Source: Clostridium sp. CAG:253
GTDB taxonomy: Bacteria; Bacillota; Clostridia; Lachnospirales; Lachnospiraceae
Direction: 5' to 3'
NCBI GenBank assembly: GCA_000436755.1
Contig: FR887269.1
Location: 1 to 7,344, forward strand
DNA: 7,344 nt
Shown here: piece after piece, positions 1-5,122 of the stretch
Numbering within the stretch: position 1 is the stretch's first letter
Layout of the letters: every line of letters begins with the position of its first letter
The notes under the pieces: model-generated
The model's input: only the letters and a program-made list of their open reading frames with translations
What the model was told of the DNA's origin: nothing
The model's database searches: none
Program-made: the position numbers and the translations under genes

Positions 1-1760
1 GCGGTAGGGGTGGAAAAGATAAGGGAACTTTTTCTATCAACCTTAAAAGTGGCCAGTTTAAATGTTTAAGATCAAGCTGTGCGATAAGCGGGAATATGAT
101 TACTCTTGCAAGAGATTTTGATTTTCATTTGTCAAGAGATGTGGATGAATATTATATGCATAAAACGCAGTATCGTAGGCTGCGGACTCCGAAAGAACCT
201 TTAGTTCCAAAAGAGTCATCAATCAAATTCTTGCAGGGCAGAGGAATATCGGAAGAAACTGCGAGAAAGTATGAACTTACCACACATAGCAGGCAAGAGA
301 ATGTACTTGTATTTCCGTTTTTTGATGAAAATGGCAAATTGCAGTATGTTAAATATCGTGATTGTGAGTATTTCAAAGGAAAGACACACATTGATAAAAG
401 CGGCAAAGAGCAGTCATCACCGAAAGAATGGTCGGAGCAGAATTGTAAGCCAATTTTATTTGGTATGAAACAGTGCAATATGGAAAATAAACGTATCGTG
501 ATGTGTGAGGGACAGATGGATTCATTATCTGTTGCAGAAGCAGGTATCGAAAATGCGGTCAGTGTTCCAAATGGAGCATTAGGTTTTACATGGGTTCCTT
601 ATGTATGGAATTGGTGGTGTCAGTTTGAAGAATTGGTCGTATTCGGTGATTATGAACATGGTTATATAACATTGTTAGACGAACTTGTAAAACGATTTCC
701 GAGTAAGATAAAGCATGTGAGATATGAGGATTATCAAGAGTGTAAGGATGCAAATGAAATACTTGTAAAACATGGCAAAGATGCGGTTCGTAACGCTGTT
801 GAAAATGCCATTGAATTGCCGGTGAAACAGGTAAAAGAGCTTGCAGATGTAAAACGCAGAGATTTGAAAGACATTCCAAAATTCAGAACAGGGTTCCGTC
901 AGTTAGATGCCTTTTTGGGTGGATATTTGTATGGCGGCCAGCTTGTAATTCTTACTGGTAAAAGAGGACAGGGAAAGTCTACTGTGGCTAATGAGATATG
1001 TGTTGCAGCACTTCAGCAGGGCAAGAAGATATTTGCATATTCAGGAGAACTCCCTGACTGGCAATTTAAATCATGGATTGATTTTCAGATTGCCGGTCCA
1101 AACTATATTGTTGAGCAACCGAACAGGGATGGTGAGATAAGGCGATTTATTACAAATAGTAATCAAGACCTTATAGATGATTGGTACCGTGGAAAGTTTT
1201 ATATTTATGATAACAATGTAGTTGACGATGATGAATTGACAGACCTTATTACCACTATAGAAAACTCTATTATGCAATATGGTATTGATTTGGTTATAGT
1301 AGATAATCTTATGACTGCATTAGATGTTGACATGGATAAGGATGAATACAGATGTCAAAGTAAGTTTGTAAAGAAACTCAGCAGGCTTGCAAAAAGGCTT
1401 GATGTGGTAGTTATCTTAGTTGCGCATCCGAGAAAAAATAGTATGACAAAAGATGAAAATGATGCAGTTAGCGGTTCTGGAGATATAACAAATGCTGCAG
1501 ATGTTGTTATGACATTTAAGCGTGATGAAGATGTAGAAAATCACAATTTTCTTTCAATAAGCAAAAATAGATGGTTTGGAAATCTGACTAAGAAAGAGGG
1601 CATTGAGTTGTGGTACAGTCAGAAGTCACGAAGATTGAGGGACAGGAGTAAGCCTGATTTTGAATATAAAGTAGGATGGGAACCCAAAGAACCACAGCAA
1701 CAAAGTTTTGAGGGATTTATAAATGTAACTAATGATATGGAAAATCCGTTTCAGATGTAA
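1..1760 (+). CDS. Phage-type primase-helicase (zinc ribbon, Toprim, RecA-like DnaB/Twinkle helicase), 5' partial
   Basis: The bifunctional replication protein of the element: it would lay RNA primers and unwind DNA at the fork, like T7 gp4 or Twinkle. The frame is open to the left edge (first full codon at 3). The 31 codons before the first ATG (96) encode the end of a zinc ribbon, with the phrase GQFKCLRSSC giving Cys ligands at 63-65 and 78-80, so the real start is outside the window. Counting from the ATG at 96: Toprim glutamate E138 in CEGQMDS; the second Toprim motif is GDYEHG (184-189), DxE rather than DxD; KDANEIL at 217-223; Walker A GKRGQGKST at 288-296; Walker B IDLVIVDN with D403; sensor histidine H444 in VAHPRK; KNRWFG at 490-495, the usual arginine-finger region. 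Visible length is about 585 residues. The family assignment is firm; primase activity of this copy is inferred. Confidence 0.93.
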   Translation, partial: GRGGKDKGTFSINLKSGQFKCLRSSCAISGNMITLARDFDFHLSRDVDEYYMHKTQYRRLRTPKEPLVPKESSIKFLQGRGISEETARKYELTTHSRQENVLVFPFFDENGKLQYVKYRDCEYFKGKTHIDKSGKEQSSPKEWSEQNCKPILFGMKQCNMENKRIVMCEGQMDSLSVAEAGIENAVSVPNGALGFTWVPYVWNWWCQFEELVVFGDYEHGYITLLDELVKRFPSKIKHVRYEDYQECKDANEILVKHGKDAVRNAVENAIELPVKQVKELADVKRRDLKDIPKFRTGFRQLDAFLGGYLYGGQLVILTGKRGQGKSTVANEICVAALQQGKKIFAYSGELPDWQFKSWIDFQIAGPNYIVEQPNRDGEIRRFITNSNQDLIDDWYRGKFYIYDNNVVDDDELTDLITTIENSIMQYGIDLVIVDNLMTALDVDMDKDEYRCQSKFVKKLSRLAKRLDVVVILVAHPRKNSMTKDENDAVSGSGDITNAADVVMTFKRDEDVENHNFLSISKNRWFGNLTKKEGIELWYSQKSRRLRDRSKPDFEYKVGWEPKEPQQQSFEGFINVTNDMENPFQM

Positions 1761-1780
1761 GAAAGTGAGAGGTAGAGAAA

Positions 1781-2146
1781 ATGAGTAATATTGAGAAAAA
1801 CAAAGTTACCAGCTTAGAAACAATTGTGCGAATGATAGGTGATAAGCCGTATTACGAAATTAAGTATAAAAACTTGGGGGAAGATTATTACCATGTAGGC
1901 TACAGTTCATTTAATATAAAAAATGTTTTACAGTGGAAAGAGGAATGCTTTGAGTTTGTAGAAAGTAAAGAAACTAACGCTGACAAAATCAGGAATATGT
2001 CGGATTACGATTTGGGAGATTTGTTGCAGAGCGTAAGTTCTGGTGCAGGGAATGGAAACCCATTTATCTCTCTTTGCGTTGATGATAATGAAATAACGAT
2101 GAATTTTAGTGATATTTATGATTGGCTTCAATCAGAAGCAGAATAG
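1781..2146 (+). CDS. Small acidic phage-type protein of unknown function
   Basis: I do not recognise a named family. The 121-residue product is acidic, with no signal peptide and no membrane segment. The first half (about residues 12-60) is rich in aromatics, with the phrase PYYEIKYKN and then YYHVGYSSFNIKNVLQW. The second half begins around NADKIRNMSDYDLGDLL (66-82) and ends in WLQSEAE. Both halves resemble, from memory, separate small hypothetical proteins common in Clostridia prophages, so this may be a composite. The start is well supported: GAGAGGT at 1767-1773 lies 7 bases before the ATG. The gene begins 20 bases after the primase-helicase stop, and its own TAG stop is part of the next gene's ribosome-binding site, so it is co-transcribed with the replication gene. 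Its function cannot be stated. Confidence 0.8.
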   Translation: MSNIEKNKVTSLETIVRMIGDKPYYEIKYKNLGEDYYHVGYSSFNIKNVLQWKEECFEFVESKETNADKIRNMSDYDLGDLLQSVSSGAGNGNPFISLCVDDNEITMNFSDIYDWLQSEAE

Positions 2147-2155
2147 GAGGTACAT

Positions 2156-2641
2156 ATGGAAGATAGGTATTTATCTAAAGCAAAACGAACTGATAATGGA
2201 GAATGGGTGCAGGGGGCTTACTTTGAATTTGAAGGAGAAGCTTATATTATGGACATAATGCGAAGTTTTATGTCGGCATTTTATAATCAAAAAAGTGTTG
2301 TGGATTTTAACACAAGAGCCTACGAAGTGGATAAGAATTCAATCTGTCAGTGTACCGGATTAAAAGATAGAAAAGGTAATTTGATTTTTGAGAATGACAT
2401 CATAAAAGACTTGTTTAGTGATGTTTGCGCGCCAATTAAATACGGCAGTTATCAAAGTTGCTTTGACAGCACAAAGAATGAACATGTCGGATTTTATGTA
2501 AATTGGCTAGGTAGATATGCTAAAAGCCGCAGAAAAGATTTAGGCTATTGGATAAATATGGTTGATGCAGAGATTGTCGGCAATATATTTGACAATCCTG
2601 AGTTGTGCTGGGAAAGGAATAACAATGGGAAAAACTATTGA
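2156..2641 (+). CDS. YopX-family phage protein
   Basis: A 161-residue member of the YopX family (named after a Bacillus phage SPbeta gene), frequent near replication genes in Firmicute prophages and without a settled function. Family hallmarks are visible: the opening YLSKAKRTDNGEWVQGAYF (residues 5-23), the central ICQCTGLKDRKGNLIFENDI (63-82), where typical members read xxCQYTGLKDKNGKxIFEGD, and the closing AEIVGNIFDNPEL (138-150). The protein is soluble, with no signal peptide. A near-perfect AGGAGGT (2145-2151) sits 4 bases before the ATG and overlaps the stop of the preceding gene. Its last 17 bases overlap the next gene in another frame, which suggests translational coupling. The family call is confident; no biochemical role should be inferred from it. 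Confidence 0.93.
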   Translation: MEDRYLSKAKRTDNGEWVQGAYFEFEGEAYIMDIMRSFMSAFYNQKSVVDFNTRAYEVDKNSICQCTGLKDRKGNLIFENDIIKDLFSDVCAPIKYGSYQSCFDSTKNEHVGFYVNWLGRYAKSRRKDLGYWINMVDAEIVGNIFDNPELCWERNNNGKNY

Positions 2642-2987
2642 TGAGGTAATAAAGGAATATAAGAGAGTTGCTAATATCAAAAGAGAAATATATAACAATT
2701 CATCGCTAAAAGAAAAGAATAAACATCTTTTGAGAATTGCAGGAGAGCAGGAACAGCTTGCTGAGTGGTTGGAAGAACTAAAACAGTTACGAATTGAAAA
2801 GGAAAAGAAATGTGACGAGTGTACTTATTATATAACCGTACAAGAAGCGTTTGTCAGAGGATATAAAGATTCTATTGATGATTTTGTTAATGCTTGTGAA
2901 CAAGATATAATATGTCAGCGTTTTGGATTACGAATACTGGATATTAGAAGGATTGCGGAACGGTTAAAAGAACAATCAGATAAGTAA
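2625..2987 (+). CDS. Coiled-coil phage-type protein with CxxC, unknown function
   Basis: A 120-residue product of no named family. Residues about 5-60 are highly charged and helical, with heptad-like leucines in LLRIAGEQEQLAEWLEELKQ, suggesting a coiled coil. A single CDEC knuckle follows (63-66), then FVRGYKDSIDDFVNACEQDI and a helical C-terminus ending in IRRIAERLKEQSDK. Further cysteines (91, 97) could complete a metal site, but that is speculation. I chose the ATG at 2625 over an in-frame ATG at 2562. The 2625 site has GGAAAGGA (2611-2618) just upstream and leaves only a 17-base overlap with the yopX-like gene, whereas the longer form would add 21 unrelated hydrophobic residues read out of the YopX coding sequence. 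Its stop abuts the next gene's ribosome-binding site. Confidence 0.8.
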   Translation: MGKTIDEVIKEYKRVANIKREIYNNSSLKEKNKHLLRIAGEQEQLAEWLEELKQLRIEKEKKCDECTYYITVQEAFVRGYKDSIDDFVNACEQDIICQRFGLRILDIRRIAERLKEQSDK

Positions 2988-3001
2988 GGAGGGCAGGCTA
3001 T

Positions 3002-3241
3002 ATGGATGATGAATTTAAATTCTTTCAGGAATGGTGGAAGATACTACGAAAGTATTGGAACCCACCAGAAAAGAAAAATGAAAGCAAACAGGCCGTTGAG
3101 TTTTGGTATGGTTTAACGAGAGAGTGCATGGCATTACATAAAAAATATGAGAGCAATAAAATATTTGAACCATTTGCACTAAAGATGGTTGTAGAGCTGA
3201 TTGCTGAAATAGAGCGCAGGTCTAAGATTGACGGAAGATAA
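3002..3241 (+). CDS. Small Trp-rich phage-type protein, unknown function
   Basis: A 79-residue soluble protein that I cannot name. The N-terminus is aromatic and amphipathic (FKFFQEWWKILRKYWNPPEK, residues 5-24). A helical middle follows (VEFWYGLTRECMALHKKY, 32-49) and then a C-terminal helix (FEPFALKMVVELIAEIERR, 55-73). Small proteins with this layout occur in early regions of Clostridia prophages, but this is recollection, not a family match. The start is strongly supported: AAGGAGGG (2986-2993) with 8 bases to the ATG, overlapping the previous TAA stop. It lies in the same run as the genes upstream and is the last before xis. Confidence 0.75.
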   Translation: MDDEFKFFQEWWKILRKYWNPPEKKNESKQAVEFWYGLTRECMALHKKYESNKIFEPFALKMVVELIAEIERRSKIDGR

Positions 3242-3262
3242 ATATTATATAAGAAAGAGAAT

Positions 3263-3270
3263 AAGGTGAT
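3263..3270 (+). promoter_or_regulatory. Ribosome-binding site deciding a TTG start for xis
   Basis: AAGGTGAT matches the 3' end of 16S rRNA well and lies at the right distance from the TTG at 3275 (8 bases from the AAGG core). An in-frame GTG at 3266 sits inside this motif and has only a purine-rich AAGAAAGAG upstream, so the TTG is favoured. Confidence 0.6.
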
Positions 3271-3274
3271 TGAA

Positions 3275-3478
3275 TTGAGTAAAAATATAGAAATTCCTGT
3301 GTGGAAAAAAGTGACAATCACAAAAGAGGAAGCCGCGGCATATAGTAACATAGGGATAAATAAAATTGATGAACTAATGAGAAATCCAAGATGTAATTTT
3401 GTAATTTACATAGGAAAAAAGCGTTTGATAAAGAGAAAGCAGTTCGAGGAATTTATAGAAAAGAATGTAGAGATATAA
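3275..3478 (+). CDS. xis: Excisionase, Tn916 Xis type
   Basis: A small winged-helix DNA-bending protein that directs the integrase towards excision. From the TTG start it has 67 residues, matching the usual size. The family signature is clear: IPVWKKVTITKEEAAAY (residues 7-23) compares with IPIWERYTLTIEEASKY in Tn916 Xis. Next comes a recognition helix, GINKIDELMRN (27-37). The wing strands NFVIYIGKKRLIKRKQFEEF (41-60) match the Tn916 pattern NWLIMNGNRIQIKRKQFEK. The alternative GTG start at 3266 would add only three residues (MIE, with the TTG then read as Leu). It lies 33 bases after the preceding stop and directly before int, the standard xis-int order. A hairpin beyond its stop probably limits transcription into int. 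Confidence 0.9.
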   Translation: MSKNIEIPVWKKVTITKEEAAAYSNIGINKIDELMRNPRCNFVIYIGKKRLIKRKQFEEFIEKNVEI

Positions 3479-3496
3479 CGAGTTATATTGTATTTT

Positions 3497-3550
3497 AAGC
3501 CTTTTTATAGTAACATCACAGTATTGTTATTGTATCAAGGCTTCTTTTGT
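3497..3550 (+). terminator. Hairpin terminator/attenuator between xis and int
   Basis: Two 19-base arms at 3497-3515 and 3525-3543 pair with an outer 7-bp AAGCCTT/AAGGCTT stem, a 2-base mismatch, and an inner 10-bp stem containing two G-T wobbles, around a 9-base loop (TCACAGTAT). CTTTTGT follows (3544-3550), a short U-tract only in the + direction; on the - strand the hairpin is followed by A-rich sequence. It begins 18 bases after the xis stop and ends just before the int ribosome-binding site. The U-tract is modest, so partial termination is likelier than a full stop. Confidence 0.6.
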
Positions 3551-3567
3551 AAGAAAGGAGCAGCATT

Positions 3568-4686
3568 ATGGGAAAGGATATAAGAGGAAAAGAACTTGGT
3601 ATTGGTATCAGTCAGAGAAAAGATGGTCTATATTCAGGAAGATTTGTTGACAAGTATGGAAAACGACAGCAGAAATATTTTAAAAAGCTTCAGGAATGTC
3701 GTCAATGGCTCGCAGATGCCATATATCAGGATGAACATTCAGATATAGGTAATATTGAAAATATGTCGTTAGATGCCTGGTTTGAGATATGGATTGAAAT
3801 GAATGAAGCATCTTTTAGATACAATACTATAGAGGCTAGAAAAAATCGATATGAAAATGATATCAAGCCGATAATAGGAAGTATGCTTGTTGCTGAGATA
3901 AGAACGATTCATTGTCAGAATGTTATGTTGTCAATGCAGGGAAAGTATTCAAAATCCACAATGAATCAGACACGTTCTCTTATGAAAATATTGTTTGATT
4001 ATGCCATTGATAATGAAATCATAGCATTTAATCCTGTTACCAGAAAAGTTAAGCCGATTGGTGGAAAAGAAGAAAATCTCGGAAGGGCATTGACAATGCA
4101 GGAACAAAATGAATTGATATCTGTTTTGGACGGATATCGTTTTAGAAATCAGTATTTATTTGTTTTAAATACCGGACTCAGGTGCGGTGAGATGATTGCT
4201 CTTACATGGGATGATGTTGATTTTGATGGTAAAAAAATTTTTATCAATAAGACGGCAACAGTTGTTTCCTGCGATGGTACTGTGGTAGTAAATCCGCCCA
4301 AAACAAAAAGTTCTATAAGAGACATTCCATTGACAAGTGTAGCATTACATATTTTAAAGGAACAGAAAACAAAGAAAGTTGTCAATATTGAAAATTCAAA
4401 ATATGTTTTTGTTGGAGATAACGGGAAGCTGGTTTCTTGTCAGAATTATTCCAGAACATTATCGTATATCTGCAAAAAAAATGGAATCTATCCAATCTCT
4501 ATGCATTCACTAAGGCATACTTTTGCTACCAGGTGCATTGAGGCTGGAATGAAGCCTAAGACTTTGCAAGCTATTTTAGGACACTCAAACATATCTATGA
4601 CAATGAATAGATATGTCCATACAACTGATGACGAAAAGATCAAGGAAATGGAGCGTATTGAACATATTTTGGCGTCTGTTATTTAA
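3568..4686 (+). CDS. int: Tyrosine recombinase (integrase) of the mobile element
   Basis: The site-specific recombinase that integrates and excises the element. The order of domains is typical of Tn916 and phage integrases. An N-terminal arm-binding (AP2-like) region at about 10-55 reads ISQRKDGLYSGRFVDKYGKR. A SAM-like core-binding domain spans about 65-160 and the catalytic domain about 172-372. All catalytic residues are in place: R205 (NTGLRCGE), K245 (NPPKTKSS), H313 and R316 (HSLRHTFATR), H339 (LGHSNI) and nucleophile Y349 (MNRYVH). At 372 residues it is full length and presumably active. The ATG is set by AAAGGAG (3554-3560), 7 bases upstream. It is convergent with no other gene; a repeat array starts within its stop codon, as expected if the attachment site lies just downstream. 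Confidence 0.97.
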   Translation: MGKDIRGKELGIGISQRKDGLYSGRFVDKYGKRQQKYFKKLQECRQWLADAIYQDEHSDIGNIENMSLDAWFEIWIEMNEASFRYNTIEARKNRYENDIKPIIGSMLVAEIRTIHCQNVMLSMQGKYSKSTMNQTRSLMKILFDYAIDNEIIAFNPVTRKVKPIGGKEENLGRALTMQEQNELISVLDGYRFRNQYLFVLNTGLRCGEMIALTWDDVDFDGKKIFINKTATVVSCDGTVVVNPPKTKSSIRDIPLTSVALHILKEQKTKKVVNIENSKYVFVGDNGKLVSCQNYSRTLSYICKKNGIYPISMHSLRHTFATRCIEAGMKPKTLQAILGHSNISMTMNRYVHTTDDEKIKEMERIEHILASVI

Positions 4687-4709
4687 AATGGTGTAGTAAA
4701 TGGTGTAGT
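4686..4709 (+). repeat. Perfect tandem 12-bp repeat at the int stop, likely integrase arm sites
   Basis: AAATGGTGTAGT occurs twice without a gap (4686-4697 and 4698-4709), the first copy starting on the last base of the int TAA. Adjacent direct repeats at the 3' end of int are where Tn916-like and phage integrases usually have arm-type sites bound by the N-terminal domain. That role is inferred from position. Confidence 0.6.
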
Positions 4710-4765
4710 GCGAAAATTGAAAGCATGACAATGCCCTGAAATAAAGGGATAAATGAAATTGTTTT

Positions 4766-4791
4766 TTATGTAATCTTTATATGTTACATAA
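4766..4791. repeat. 8-bp inverted repeat TTATGTAA-N10-TTACATAA
   Basis: Perfect arms at 4766-4773 and 4784-4791 with a 10-base spacer. Related boxes lie nearby: TTACAT at 4835-4840 and ATGTAA at 4865-4870. Inverted half-sites downstream of int could be integrase core or Xis sites, or an operator. No U-tract follows, so it is not a terminator. The function is not shown by sequence. Confidence 0.4.
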
Positions 4792-4800
4792 TAATCTTTG

Positions 4801-4830
4801 GCACGGCTGTCAGAAGGAGGTCCGTCGTGC
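4801..4830. repeat. GCACGGC/GTCGTGC hairpin
   Basis: Arms at 4801-4807 and 4824-4830 form a 7-bp stem with one G-T wobble around a 16-base loop containing GAAGGAGG. The right arm overlaps the perfect palindrome TCGTGCACGA (4825-4834). The segment is richer in G and C than its surroundings. It could be a protein-binding site in the attachment region or a remnant of a leader RNA; nothing in the sequence decides. Confidence 0.35.
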
Positions 4831-4961
4831 ACGATTACATATTCGGGGGTGTGTGTGCGATACTATGTAAATGGAAAGGAAATATAGATGTTTAAAATCT
4901 GATTGCATATGAAAAATTAACACTGTGATAAAGTCTCGACATATCGAAATCGTATTTACCC

Positions 4962-4990
4962 TTTAAAAATAAAATTAGATAGTATATAGT
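4962..4990 (+). promoter_or_regulatory. Candidate promoter for the acyltransferase operon
   Basis: TTTAAA (4962-4967) and TATAGT (4985-4990), separated by 17 bases, match 4/6 and 5/6 of the sigma-70/SigA consensus. An overlapping weaker pair is TTTACC (4955-4960) and GATAGT (4978-4983), also 17 apart. Transcription would start near 5000, leaving a leader of roughly 120 bases that contains the 14-bp dyad array. In AT-rich DNA such matches arise by chance, so this is only the best candidate. Confidence 0.35.
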
Positions 4991-5001
4991 ATATGGTATA
5001 T
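4981..5001 (+). repeat. Three tandem heptamers AGTATAT, AGTATAT, GGTATAT
   Basis: Seven-base units at 4981-4987, 4988-4994 and 4995-5001, the third with one change. They overlap the candidate -10 element, so they may be a regulator site or simply a slippage-derived AT-rich tract. Confidence 0.45.
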
Positions 5002-5040
5002 GCAAACATCTAAGGAAGCTTTATTAAGTTTTGTGAAAAA

Positions 5041-5098
5041 GTGGAGTGATTTCCACGGAATGATTTTGATGGAATTATTTCAATGGGAGTAGTTCCAT
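5041..5098. promoter_or_regulatory. Array of four tandem 14-bp dyad repeats, probable multi-site operator
   Basis: Four head-to-tail 14-mers fill 5043-5098: GGAGTGATTTCCAC, GGAATGATTTTGAT, GGAATTATTTCAAT and GGGAGTAGTTCCAT. The consensus is GGAATKATTTCCAT; six columns are invariant. Adding the two bases before each unit gives 16-bp imperfect palindromes of the form ATGGAA-N4-TTCCAT. The first has perfect 5-bp arms (GTGGA/TCCAC); the last two have one mismatch each. The array ends 24 bases before the acyltransferase ATG and lies downstream of the candidate promoter. Repeated dyads there suggest a dimeric repressor, for instance of the TetR type, but no regulator gene is in the window. RNA hairpins in the leader are an alternative reading. 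Confidence 0.6.
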
Positions 5099-5122
5099 AG
5101 TAACTAGGAATGGGGAAAGTTT

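Larger units (their letters stand above)
4687..5122. other. Gene-free junction between mobile element and chromosomal operon
   Basis: A 436-base stretch with no credible gene on either strand and no recognisable tRNA or tRNA fragment. The element's right attachment site must lie within it if int marks the right end. It holds, left to right, the tandem 12-mer, a small CCCT/AGGG hairpin (4734-4748), ATGTAA-type inverted boxes (4766-4870), a GCACGRC hairpin with the adjoining palindrome TCGTGCACGA (4825-4834), a candidate promoter with tandem heptamers (4962-5001) and four 14-bp dyads (5041-5098). The change from element to host DNA cannot be placed exactly because the other end of the element is not in the window. 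Confidence 0.6.

Noticed and set aside
2562..2624. Longer start for the coiled-coil protein at the ATG at 2562
   Set aside because: The added 21 residues are read out of frame from the conserved YopX C-terminus and lack a ribosome-binding site; the ATG at 2625 has one.
4734..4767. int terminator formed by CCCT/AGGG and the T run at 4762-4767
   Set aside because: The stem is only 4 bp and the T run begins 14 bases after it, too far for intrinsic termination.
4799..4814. Sigma-54 promoter suggested by TGGCACG at 4799-4805
   Set aside because: The -24 box is perfect, but the expected -12 GC doublet is missing: the bases at the correct spacing read TCAGA. No gene is suitably placed downstream.
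4782..4871. Short frame starting at the ATG at 4782 (29 codons)
   Set aside because: It has no ribosome-binding site, no recognisable domain, and runs across the hairpin and repeat region.
4871..4912. 13-codon frame MERKYRCLKSDCI and the 4-codon frame at 4889, considered as a gene cut off by insertion
   Set aside because: Too short to identify, and AGGAAAT-like purine runs before an ATG are common by chance here.
4687..5122. A tRNA gene or tRNA 3' end as the integration target
   Set aside because: No T-loop GGTTCRANYCC-like block, acceptor stem or CCA-proximal pairing could be found; integration is probably intergenic, or the target is not visible.
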